Below, one piece after another: positions 24,796 through 36,300 of a stretch of 64,000 nucleotides of DNA. The notes beneath the pieces were generated by a model, which saw nothing but the letters and a program-made list of their open reading frames with translations, was not told the origin of the DNA and did not search any database. This DNA is from Echinometra lucunter (Eukaryota > Echinodermata > Echinoidea > Camarodonta > Echinometridae), in NCBI GenBank assembly GCA_029962745.1, contig CM057151.1, forward strand, positions 6,072,706 through 6,136,705, in the 5' to 3' direction. Made by a program: the position numbers and the translations under genes. The first letter of the stretch is position 1. Each line of letters starts with the position of its first letter.

Positions 24796-27177
24796 GAGGG
24801 GAGGGAGGGAGAGAGAAAGAAAGTTGATTCATTAGAACTCTTCTGTCTAAAAGTTACATTTGGGGGCCATAACAAAATATCCATGATATTGGGAGACCAA
24901 AATAAACAATTCAAACGAAAAGCGAGTGAAATATTTGCGAATAATACATGTTTCGTGGAGGTACTTTGGCCCCCCCCCCCAAAAAAAAAAAAAAAAAAAA
25001 ACCAAACAAACAAACGAACAAATTGGATATACATAGTAACATTAAGAAATACCAAAGAAAGAATTTCCTTTTTCACAACCTAAATATTCCAATTCATAAT
25101 TTTGAGCAGTTTCTGACATATCCATGCACAATCACATCTTTCTCCAACAATTCTTCTCTAAGTGATACTTGTAACTTTTATTGGATTTATAAAAGAGTGA
25201 ATATAATAGTCTACATTGTGATTCGTAACTTCTAGATGAAATGCAGTGTGTTTAGACAGATACAAGCTAATTTCAGCATATAAGGTCCATAATCTCAGTG
25301 TAGATCAAAAGACAGTCATATATCATGAGCAAATTCATGCTCATGATACGTACAATTAAATACTCAAACATCTTAAAGCTACCATTTCGACCATTGTGAT
25401 TACCTAATTCATTTATTATCCAATAAATCATGATCAAGTAAAAAATTTGATCGTTATTCAAAGCAATGTGATTTATTGATCATCACCTATTTCTTCCTTT
25501 TTCATAATGAAGTCCATGAACACGTCCAGTCGATGTCATTTTCCATTTCCTTTTAAAGATTGTTGGGTGAAATATACCCAGTCTGTAATTATCATTTTCC
25601 CACGTTACAAAATCGAATCTGTTATAGTCCACAACAAGCCCTTGTTTTCTTCCGCCAAAGAAATAATCTGCGGGTCATTAGTTTTGTGACCTCTTCATGC
25701 ACAATTAAATATAATGAAGTGACAAACAGCGCAAGGATAGTCAAGTGTGCTTTCCTAAAGTCATATTTCAAGTTTTACGAGTTGCATAAGGAAGGACATA
25801 AATATAGGTAACAAAAAAGAACACATTTACAAATCCATATAATATGATGAATAACTGCATATATGAAACGGTCAATCTTTCTTTCAGAAATAGAATCATA
25901 ATACAGACATAGCAAGAAGAAAAACAAGAGAGAACTCACGCTTATTTCAAACGTTTGTTTGTCATGAAACATTATCATGGTACATGTATAGATCTACAGT
26001 TAAACATAAACCTAAAAATCACGAGCATTTAACACATTTTCTTCGAATACAAATTTGTGCATATTACAGAGTCGTGGAAATGAAAGAAGCTTGAAATGAC
26101 CGCAGTCTATTGTACGAATGAAGCAACAATATGGAATAAAATTAGCAAAATTCTCAATATGGTATCTCCCCGTGAGATATCATACAGCTTACTTTTAATA
26201 CGTGTAACCGTAATACACTGACTAAATCTATGTGTTCTTTGCCATGTACTTGAAATGATAAGATTACAAGACAGAGAATCATGTTCCAAAGTTTAACATG
26301 ATAATTTCACACGTTTTGATGATTGTTTTAGCGATTTCGTTTATCTTATGTGAGTCAACATTTTCATGGATTTATCACATCACCAAATAAAAACTTGCAT
26401 AACATGAACATGTTAAGATGAGATTGCTGTTTGTAGGAAGAAAGACATGATATGACACGAGACGAAGAATAGGTAGACTATCACTTCATTTACCAAAGGC
26501 GTAGTGAGATCTTAGCCACTGCGGGAGGGGCAATAGTATTATGGAGGGGGCGGCTTAATTCCTCGGCGGATAAAATGCGAATTAAGATATCCATGGCGTA
26601 TATTTTTCCTCCAAATTCATTTGCACGTTTTCCATTCTATTTTTCTGAATCCCTTCCCCTATCTTCTTTTTCATGGGGGGGGGGGGGGGGATTTTCGGAG
26701 CATAGAGGTCTGCTTTACATCAACAAAAAAAAAGAGCCTGACGTACATACATAGCAAGAAATTTAACAATGCTAAATTATGCTTTCTCTGAAGGCAAACC
26801 TTGCATCAAAATCATGAAAATTGCTGATTAAATCTGTAATAATGTCTCTTGAATTTTTTGTTTGATATTCTAGGATTAATTGAAAATTAGGATTTAATAA
26901 TATAGAATATCATCGCATCACTGGCTTCATTCATTTTCATAATCAATTTGGGGGGGGGGGAATCACACAGACATTGTAGAAAATTTTCGCATAATGAGTG
27001 TCTCCATACTTATGTGATTTTCATACCACCCCTTCAACATGTTCAGGGGATTAAAGCTGGGACTGCATGCAGACCTTATCTAAGATGACTACCTCTAATC
27101 AACAGTACATGTACATCGTTTCTTTGTCATTTCACGTGACGGGAAAGCTGTGTCTGCAGAAGCAGCGCCGCTACCCC

Positions 27178-27209
<32 letters not shown>

Positions 27210-28426
27210 ATTTGTCTTCGTATTTTCATATCGGAATTGCGGAATTGTATGTGCACCATTTTTACCCCTTCTTTTCCTGCATCGTCGCTTTGCTTGACAG
27301 TAAATTTCAGAAACTAGAAAACTGATATTTGGGGAAGAGACGTTGACAGCCCTATTAACACATGTCTGTTTCTTACAATGTATTTAAGCTGATCTTGCTG
27401 TGTTTGTTGACACACTGATTATAGAATGTACGGACTGATTTCAACAGTGTCATGGAGTGTTTACCTATTACCATAGTTACCACCTAAACTAATGGTGCGT
27501 GACAATTTCCGAATTTCGTAGTTCATTATCGACAATTTCTGAATTTCGTAGTTCAGTATCGTAAGATTAATTGAAGAAACATTTCAACGGTTTGTCTTCC
27601 ATTTTGATAGGCCCAATTCAAATTGGAAAATCCTAATTGGTCCAAACTATCCATTTCAGACAGCAAAATAATATGACAGGAACAACTGAGCCGAATTTAT
27701 GTATTTCTTGACTTGATCATTACAAAAGTAACCTTGCAATTAGTATGTACTCCATTTTGTTTCATATTATAATGGTTCTCATAGCTTTTAAGTCCGTTTT
27801 CAGAGTGTTTTTTTTTTTTTTTTTTTTTTTTGGTATATAACGCTAATTAAATTTCTAACGCAAAGGAAGGAACTCTCTCTATCACCGTAAACAATGATGA
27901 TAATTGTTGACATGCTTCCAGTTACTGTTTAACATTAGGTCATATTATAATGTATTATAAAAGATCTTTGTAATATCAACCTGATCATAAATAGCGACTT
28001 CAAATTAATGATTTTGCAAGTTCTTGCCATGAAAATGAATGAGCATTATGATAATGATCATGGCTTATTATCCATGAATAATATCAATTGTTTTAACAGT
28101 TCTGTACTAATCTTTAATTTGCAGGATATACACCGTTCGCTTTGCCGGCACATACATGTCGTTGTATCACAGGAATTTCCTTTATAGTAATCTAATAATA
28201 CAACCACCTAATTCTGTATACGGTATATAGGCAGGAAAAATGGTTATGAAATTACTATCAATAAAGTAAGAAATCTCAATTTAATATCCGGCAGCGGCAG
28301 CGGAGTAGCTCAGATGAAACTGAGAATATCTAGCTCCAAAATGTATCCCTTCATGTCGTGGTAAACACTGATAAACGTATTGTTTTCACAGTTTCAAATG
28401 GCTGTTGATCTTGCAAAATGATGAAT
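20495..28426. other. Intergenic region including the likely 3' UTR of the LRIG-like gene
   Basis: No exon is supported here. The proximal part is probably the long AT-rich LRIG 3' UTR; possible AATAAA signals occur near 22399 and 22926, but the cleavage site cannot be fixed. A 23-bp unit containing AGTGCAAGGGTATTCTTAAG is tandemly duplicated near 23190-23235. Near 24970 a C-run abuts an A-run. A (GA)n tract lies at 24762-24820. G-runs occur near 26678 and 26950, and a 31-nt C-run at 27179-27209. A 33-bp direct repeat (ATTTCGTAGTTCA core) lies near 27505-27560. A fragment at 26496-26700 has a transposon-like feel but no clear ends. Confidence 0.55.
27179..27209. repeat. 31-nt poly(C) tract
   Basis: An uninterrupted cytosine run, the longest single-base G/C tract in the window. 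On the minus strand it is a G-run able to form a G-quadruplex. Such tracts slip in replication and sequencing, so the exact length may be an assembly estimate. Confidence 0.9.
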
Positions 28427-29137
28427 TTAATCCAGATAAACACCATACACTGTAACGACAACATACATTGTTTTATTTTGACTCGAGACTGTGGCAAATC
28501 CATCGGTGTCCGTATTCCATAGATACCGACTTGCGATCACAACTTCCTGGCCATGTACTCTCGACCCGATGTCCACATTGACCACCAAACGATAGCGGTC
28601 GAAACCGCATAACATCTTAACTTTATGTTTGACCGCGTCTGAAATAGCCGCTGCCAATACAGCGGCTCTTTTGGGGTCGTATGCCTCATGCTCAAAAAGG
28701 TACCCTAGAACTTCGTGGATGCAGTTCTCCACTTTCCCAGGAGCGAATTTGTGTCCCAATTTCGGCTCGAGCTCGTACGAGTTTTCATATTCTGATGCAC
28801 ATCGCTGTTCACCGCGTAGAGCCCCGATGCCGCCATGAATCTGACGGTACTTCCACCACATCGACGTCGTGATGTCTTTTCCGAAATAGAGAGACGAGCC
28901 ACGCTTCAAGTTCAGGAGGCTGGCTGCACGATCTCGCTGAAGCGCTGGTGGTCGCCGTTGAGTCGACGTCGAAGTTTCGCTGTCACTAGCGGCATCGCTG
29001 AACGTCAACGCCCGGCCTCGTGGCGATGCTACAGATAAATTTGCTTCAATGAGTTGACTGGCCTTTCGAGGTTTAGCCAAGACCTTTTCTCCTGATCGAG
29101 AGTTGCCTTCCATTGATACGCTGTCTCCTTTCTTCAT
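28427..29137 (-). CDS. Tctex1-domain dynein light chain (DYNLT family, DYNLT4/5-like)
   Basis: A single open exon of 236 aa, with an in-frame TGA upstream of the chosen ATG. Tctex-type light chains bind dynein intermediate chains and cargo, and several work in cilia and flagella. The N-terminal ~90 residues are Ser/Arg-rich and look disordered. The Tctex1 fold covers roughly residues 115-236: an ENSYELEP lead, an amphipathic helix near KVENCIHEVLGYLFEHEAYD, a second helix (AAAISDAVKHKVKML), and strands with RYRLVVNVDIG, ASRYLWNTDTDGFATV and the closing YVVVTVYGVYLD. The SR-LW-DTD-FA and VYGVYL-type end are diagnostic. GC content is higher than in the flanks. Orthology within the DYNLT4/DYNLT5 (TCTEX1D) group is not resolvable by eye. 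Intronless structure could reflect a retrocopy or an ancestral state. Confidence 0.87.
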   Translation of the reverse strand: MKKGDSVSMEGNSRSGEKVLAKPRKASQLIEANLSVASPRGRALTFSDAASDSETSTSTQRRPPALQRDRAASLLNLKRGSSLYFGKDITTSMWWKYRQIHGGIGALRGEQRCASEYENSYELEPKLGHKFAPGKVENCIHEVLGYLFEHEAYDPKRAAVLAAAISDAVKHKVKMLCGFDRYRLVVNVDIGSRVHGQEVVIASRYLWNTDTDGFATVSSQNKTMYVVVTVYGVYLD

Positions 29138-30570
29138 CTTATGCTGATAGTTTTTCTGGCGCCACCCTCTCGCGTCTGTTCTTCTGTATCACCTTCAGTT
29201 GCTATGCCGAACTATTCATTATCCAAAGTCAAAGTGTGCTGTTTTGTGTGACGATCACATTATTGCGGTCCCACATTTATTGATGAATCCAACATATTTT
29301 TTGATGAATAAAGTATTCTCACTGCATATATTTTGGTTCCAAGTTTGCAGATAAACACAGATTTACGTACCATGAAAAGTTAGCGGACCTACTGTTATAA
29401 TGTAGTTGTAGAGGTTCAAGCGACATCCACATTCCACGCACTGCCGTTCATCTGAAAATGCAATCTGTGTATCAGTTAAAGATTAACCACGTACTAGAGA
29501 AGCATGAGTTTTAGAAGAAAAAAAAATATGCATCAACAAAGTACATTCGTCAGTCAAATCTGTAATCAGCAAGAATTATGCTCAAAATTTCGATTCTGAT
29601 GGTGCACGTACTCCGCAACAATCACCCAATTTTATAGTCGCTCTGTTTGGAACAATGCCACATGGCCTCACTGAAATGGGTCTTTTATGATCATCACCTA
29701 CTCAGTTTATTTGAATAGTTCTTACCACCGAATATTCCAAATAGTAAATCGGACACTTCAGCCGAGTCAGTTACGTTGCCATGAATAAATTTAGCCTGAT
29801 TACGATCAAGAATAAACAATTAGCTTGACTTGTTCCAAAGAATAAACACGATTAAGCTTTAACTTTATCCACGATAAAGTTTCAAAAGCACACTGTTGTT
29901 TGCAGTGAGAAAGCTCGACTTGTTTTTACAATCGGGTTATTGTTGCTGCTATAAGCTAAAACCATGGAAACTAAATGGGAAAAAAAGTCATGAATTTCTA
30001 CGAGGTTGGGCTGTATATTACCGGTACGTACGTATCTGTTACATAATCCATGTATATAGAATTCGTTGTGCCTCTTCGCGTCATTAAAAATTTGACACCA
30101 GAGGAAACTGAGAAAATTAATATCCAACTTTAAAATTGGGAATGTTGAGGCAAATCTTTTATACTGATGGAGTGACTGAAGAAATTAGTAAATGGTAAAC
30201 ATGATAACACATCAAACAGATCTCGATTGAAAAGTATACTGAGATTAAAACCTTTACTTTTTTTGGCGGAGTACCCTCTCATGGAGATTTTATGATAGGA
30301 CCCTGTATCGTGGAATCTCTCATTCTTGACCGATACAAAGAAAGGGGCAGGATTTCATCTTTTCAGTGGATATGTGGGCTCATCTATATACTACTTATGT
30401 TTGTCTTTATAATTAATATGGTCCTCTTTACATCAATGAGGTTTTAAAGGTCTACAGGGTGTGAAGTGCGAAGGGGATTTAATTTGTAACATTTTGAGTC
30501 TGTTAAAAAGAAAAAAAAAAGTCGTTTTCATACAGCCGTGGATGGTGAATACAAGATTGTCTGTTCCCCC
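29138..30570. other. Intergenic, upstream of the Tctex-type gene; nothing recognised
   Basis: AT-rich sequence with no exon, RNA gene or clear transposon. The promoter of the minus-strand Tctex-type gene should lie just above 29137, but I see no TATA box or other motif strong enough to call. Confidence 0.5.
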
Positions 30571-30574
30571 CCCC

Positions 30575-30965
30575 CCCAGGACGAAAATCCAATTGAATCC
30601 CCATTGGAGATCCCCATTGAATACCAATTGGCAATTGGGAGTACATGGAAAGTGAAACAATGGGTCCCCATTCACCCATTGACCCATTGAAATTGACTCA
30701 TTAAAAACCAATTGGTCCCCATTGCCAATTGGTTTTAATGGGGGCAATGGGGACCGATTGCCAATTGGTTTCAATAGAGTTTCAATAGTTTTAATAATTT
30801 CAATTGGTTTCACTTTCCATATACTTCCAATTGGTACTCAATGTCCACAGCTGAATTGGTATTTCCAACTGCAACTTAAATTTTCAAATGGTATTCAATG
30901 GGTATTCAATGGGTCAATTGGTCCAATGGGGTCACTTGGTCCAATTTAAACCAATTGAAGTCCCT
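30575..30965. repeat. CAATTG-rich fold-back repeat
   Basis: About ten CAATTG cores (mostly within CCAATTGG) and many CCCATTG/CAATGGG words are packed into 390 bp. The segment folds on itself. GGTCCCCATTGCC near 30713 pairs with GGCAATGGGGACC near 30742. Farther out, the block with TACATGGAAAGTGAAAC (near 30640) pairs with its reverse complement near 30810. This is an imperfect inverted repeat rather than a simple microsatellite. No ORF is implied. Confidence 0.75.
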
Positions 30966-30999
30966 AAAACTCTCTCTCTCGAAATAGGTTTTGACACAC

Positions 31000-31172
31000 G
31001 TGTATCAATCAAATATGATTATTTACGTCTGGGACATACCTTTAACGTCACCATCCGAAAGGCGTGGCAAATGTAGATTCATATCTTGCCAAAGGACATT
31101 AGTGCTGCAGCAGGGATTCGAACCCTTGTGGTTCAAAGTCCGGAGAGTTATCCACTGGGCCACAACACCTAA
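31000..31172 (-). mobile_element. tRNA-derived SINE with Pol III A and B boxes
   Basis: On the minus strand the head (31101-31172) contains a box A match TGGCCCAGTGG and a perfect box B match GGTTCGAATCC at normal tRNA spacing, with a Gln-like anticodon arm CCGGACTTTGAA. The 3' half of the anticodon stem does not pair, so this is not a functional tRNA gene. The body continues toward 31000 through GGCAAGATATGAATC and GGATGGTGACGTTAAAGG, a pattern typical of conserved SINE bodies in aquatic animals. A (CT)n tract follows on the + strand at about 31178-31208. Confidence 0.7.
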
Positions 31173-31181
31173 AACATTCAA

Positions 31182-31213
<32 letters not shown>

Positions 31214-31527
31214 TGGTTGATTGGTTTTTCAGTTTAGAGGCGCTTATCACTTCTAAATTAGAATATTTGCGCCTAATTGATTTCAGTCTGATTTCTTATA
31301 TAGCATGACCAGTGTATTACACCAAAACTTCTGGTTAGTAAATCAATCTTTCTATTGTTATTTGAAATATGTAATGCAAAATCATACATATTTTGGGTGA
31401 AATATTTCACAAACATATTTAGAATAAATATCTATCAAATAAATATGTCTGCATTTTTCTACTTTAATTGTTGAATTTTCAAGAAAAATAGCAAATATGC
31501 AAATGAGCTAAAACCAGTCACGTGATC

Positions 31528-31785
31528 CCTATTGAAAACCAATTGGCTATTGGTCCCAATTGTTCCTCATTGAAACCAACTCGTCCCAATTGAACCAACT
31601 GTCCCATTAAAATCCCATTGGACCAATTGGTACCGATTGACCCCATGACTGGTAGAAATAGGACGTCAACAGAAATCTAATTTTGACCAATTGAAACCAA
31701 TTAAGACCCATTGGTACCAATTGAAACCAATTGAACACCAGTTGAAATTCAATGGGTGTTCAATTGGTGTCAATTTTTTTTTTCT
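31528..31785. repeat. Second CAATTG-rich repeat block
   Basis: The same vocabulary as 30575-30965 recurs here: ACCAATTGG, ACCAATTGA and CCCATTGG, with about nine CAATTG or CAATTA cores in 250 bp. It ends in a T-run near 31770. The SINE and ordinary sequence lie between the two blocks, so one larger element may have been split by insertion. Confidence 0.65.
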
Positions 31786-32640
31786 TGGGCTCGCCGATTG
31801 TTTTTTTTTTCTTTTGATGATTCTATAATAGGTCACTGGGCCTAGTAGCCTAGGTGAAATGCATGAGATCAAATGCACGGAGTATGAGGTAGCCTCCTGG
31901 GGTAGCCTAAGAGTATGGCAGGATGGCGGGTGATTTGGCCTTCCTGTCACCTCCTCCGTCCTTTTCGCTTTTTATCTGTGTTTTTTCCTTATTTTCCTTT
32001 TTATCATGCTGTTCGATTCGGGGCCACATACCCCCCCCCCCCCCCCTCTAATAAACACTGCTTGCATCACTGTCTTCATAGATATTCTTTATGACTCGTA
32101 CAGTTTATATTCTCTCATGTACTGACAAGGCAACTTCAGGTCCTGGTATTTGTAATATCTTGAGTCTGCTAAAAAATAAACCGCTTTCTTTTCTCTTCAT
32201 AATTTCGAACCAATCTTTGATCTATACCTTATGAGTATTCTCTCTCAGTGTGTGCCATTTCAAGCAAGTCAACCTCAAAATATTCAAGCTCTATACTCAT
32301 ATTTCTTTTTGTAACCAGTTAGCAAAGATCAATAATCGGTCAACTACATTGATCAAGAAGTTATGCTAATTACATTCAGGCTTAAGTTCAAGTTCCGAAA
32401 GTTCAAACATTTAATTGCCACATTATGGCTTATTAAATCCACCTGCTATCAAAAACGCCAAACTACTGCTGCAATAACTACCGCTTAATTATGTTGTTGG
32501 TGTAATTATACTATCTACAATCAAACAAAAAAAATCAATTGAGATAAGCTACCACATTGTTAAGTTTTGATTATCTTATGTGAAACATAAAATACATTCT
32601 GTCAGTTTGACTTGCCATGTGGTCGTTTTTTATAGTTCCT

Positions 32641-32643
<3 letters not shown>

Positions 32644-32688
<45 letters not shown>
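32644..32688. repeat. (GA)n microsatellite
   Basis: An almost perfect GA dinucleotide run of about 44 bp. The surrounding 31800-33250 region is otherwise AT-rich with no recognised gene, and carries a C-run near 32031-32047. Confidence 0.9.
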
Positions 32689-32690
<2 letters not shown>

Positions 32691-33336
32691 CGTGTGTATA
32701 TAAAACAAACAACATGTCTTGTAATGTCTTTTAGGAGAAAGCCTTTGAAATTACATGCACTACGCGGGGAGATGAGGGGAATTGGTTGTAAAACGTTATA
32801 AAAACATGATTGCTTTATCAAATTGGAACAAAATTTGTTTCAAGCATTCATCCTGTTCATTCTGTGTGTTTTTTTCCAAGAAGTTGAAATATTATATGTA
32901 TATTATTTCAAACGTATATGAATTATTGCGCCTCCCCAAGGGAATGAATACTCTCTGCTAACAAAGATGTATACAATAAAGAGTCCAGAAGAAATAAGAA
33001 GAAGAAAAGAAAAAAAAACTGTAAGGAGGACGGGGTGGAACGTTTCATTCGGTAGCCCTATCTTGAATCTTGAATGAGAGGGCTGTGCTGTGCGGGGTGC
33101 GTTGGTTTAGATGCCTAGATCAAAGTTCACTAAAATTCGTAAGCCTCCGATTATGGGGAGGTGGTGACTTGTGCTGTTGGGGTTAGTGTGACCTGCGTTC
33201 GTTTTGGGTTTGTTGTGTACTAGCGCTAGCAGACGACAGAGAATTCAGCCGTGCGCCCCCTATGTCGTATTTTGTGAAAGGTGGGCGAGAAAGTTCTAGG
33301 AAAGAAACTGAAACAGTGCTGAATATCTTGGAAAAA

Positions 33337-36300
33337 ATGGCCTCAGCAAAGTTGTTAAATTTTAATGTTGGTGTACTTGGTCATGTCGACAGTGGGAAGA
33401 CCTCACTCGGTATGTTTTTCGATGGTTATGTGATAGTTTTATAACATATAGATAAGTGCCACCCTGTACTCAGTCCCATTCGTTGATATTTGTGTACGGT
33501 AAATAATAACTAGACCCTCTACTATCACATTCACAGCTCAGCTTTACAAACGGCCGTTCTCTAGTGTTGAGAACTCTTGACAACTAAGTGCGATTACATG
33601 CTCTAGCTTTACTCGCTAATTCCATATATTTGTTAATTAAAAATTAAAGTTAAGTTAAAACTCAAATTATTAACATTTGTCTTCAAGTAGACTCTAGATC
33701 TAACTTAAATTTAATGTTAGTTTCACAACTAATAATAACGTCCTTGCGCAATGACTCGCCACCCGACGGCATTAATCTTCCTTTACCGTTGAAATAAACT
33801 TTATTTTCTTGCCATAATCACGATTTAAAATGAAAACATTAATGTATCCTGTAAAGTATCTCGAAAGCACTATTTATGACAATGTGGTGTCATTGCGTCG
33901 CTAATGCTGAGTCACCACCATGACCACCACATACACTCGATATGTCTTGACAGTTCTGTGCATGGGCGCATACACAGGCATTGTACATACACACAACACA
34001 TGCGCCAGATCTACGGTGACTCGCCTCCTGCGTGTAGAGAGTTCTACGTTGAGATACCAACCCCTTCTATTTTTTTAGATCACACCACCCCCTCTTTTAA
34101 AATGAGTTCAGGATGAGTTCAGACAAGAAGTGATAGGTGAGTGGCGAGTTAATAATAATAGCGACTCATTTGCATGGACGTTACAACTTACCAAAAACCG
34201 ATGATTTATTGCGTTGTACATTGTATATTACGTATATTTAGTGTTATTTCAGTCTTCTGATCAATATTGAAGATCTCTCTCACTATCCATTCTCTACTAC
34301 AGCCAAGGCACTCAGCACAACAGCATCTACAGCAGCTTTTGATAAAAATCCACAAAGTAAAGAGCGAGGGATCACTTTGGACCTTGGTAAGTGTAGATAA
34401 ACTATGAAGGGTCTTTTAAAACTCATACATGCTTTTAGAATTCAATGTAAAAATGGAGGAAAGGCAATTCACTCATAGGGCCAAACGCGTGTGGGACTGT
34501 AGCGAACATTCACGATAATCTAGCAGCAGTCAAAAACAGACAACAAAATTGCCCTAAGCAAGATTTAATTTTCTTAAATTTGCTAGATTATCTGATTCAG
34601 GGACTCTTTAACTCTTAATATGCCACAAATTTGGGGACTCAGAGTTGAAAATGGAATTTCAAATAATTATTTTTCTCTCATGTGTGATTTTCTACCAAGC
34701 CCAAACACCTGGGAATACACACAAAATCTATTGAGGCTTTTCCCCCGCAATGACTACTATGGAGTACAAGCTTATCTCAGATAAGCTCGAACATGTATAA
34801 GTGAAGGCAATTGAAAATATTTTCCAACAACACTGGTATAAAATGTTGCTAGTGCAAACATTTTATACCAGTGACTCCTATTCTATGATTCTTGCATTAG
34901 AGAGAGAAAGAGTGAAGGGGTGGGGTGTGTTGGGGAGGGGAGAGGGTAGGAGAGAAATTGGAGAAATAGGCATTTTATACACTATAGTACAGGTAAATAC
35001 TTGAAACAAGTTTTCTATATCAGTTAGGTCCTGAAGGTTTCTGATACTGCTCTATTATTTTATTTTATTTTTTTTTACTGTATTATAGCATTTTATTGGC
35101 TTTTGAAATATTTGCGTTGTTGGTTGTACCCTACTATTGCAGGATTTTCTTCATTTTCTGTTGATGTGCCTGATCACATAGCTGGTAGTGAATATGACAA
35201 ACTTCAGTTCACCTTGGTGGATTGTCCTGGCCATGCTTCTCTTATCAAAACCATCATTGGAGGTACGAGAACAATATTTGAAATTTTGCTCTTGTCCTTC
35301 CTCTTTTGATATGTTTCCAAGACTCTTTGATATCATATAACTTTTAATTGCTCTTTTTAAAATTTATTTATTATTTACTAAGATTCATTATAGCTCTTGA
35401 AATTATGATGACAAGATCATGAAATATATCATATAAAAAGAATTAAAGTATCCTGCAGTGTGACAGAGTTCCCTGTTTGAGTTATCAAGGGGGGGGGGGT
35501 ATAGAAAGAAGTTGACTTTATCTGTTTATGTTTCCAGACTGTTAAACAGACTGTAATTTTTCTACATAAAAAATTGCATTTAGGTGCATGGAGGAGGACA
35601 GCATTTGAAGATTGGTTTTAAAAGATAATTCATTAGGTTAATTCATCCCTGTTTCTTTAATGGATTAAGAGTGTGAGAAGAGGACGCTAACACCTATTAA
35701 TTGCGATGAGGAAGAAATTTGTTGACTCACTGTAATCTTCTTTTTTATCATGGTAATCCTTTTCCAGGAGCACAAATCATTGATCTTATGATGTTGGTGA
35801 TAGATGTAACAAAAGGAATGCAAACACAATCAGCAGAGGTAAATGTAGCAAATATGCTTTCTAAAATTTTTTGCTCATTTATTCCTGACTTTGCAAAATT
35901 TAACCCATTCGTGACAGAGGCCCACAGATTGTGGTTTGGCCTAATATCTTTTGATGCAAAGCCCTAAAAATCATACAAATACATGAGCAGAAAGAGCAAA
36001 AAATTCTACACAAACTGTGCCCATTTCAGTTGCGTCAATATTTGTTGTTTGATGCTGAAAATTTTTTAAAGGAAAATAAGCATTAAAATCCTTAAATTGG
36101 CAATGTGATAGAAAGTTTAAATGTTATGTTAATGTTTTCCCCTGCAAATTGGCAACTTTTTGACTTCTCATCATAATTTCTGTCAATTTATATTCATTTC
36201 AGATACATGACGTTTTATAAGAAAAATGTAGCAATAAAATATAAATGTTGGTGTTGCCAATTTGAAGAATAAAAGCTGATCAAATTAGGCTTTAAATAAT

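Noticed and set aside
28285..28312. tRNA-like GGAGTAGCTCAG beside a GGCAGC repeat
   Set aside because: Only a box A-like word; no box B or cloverleaf follows.
31101..31172. A functional tRNA-Gln gene
   Set aside because: The anticodon stem does not pair on its 3' side and a SINE body follows, so this is a tRNA-derived retroposon.
33262..33336. Upstream in-frame ATG as the eEFSEC start
   Set aside because: It adds a 25-residue leader absent from the family; the ATG at 33337 has the better Kozak context and aligns with the known N-terminus.
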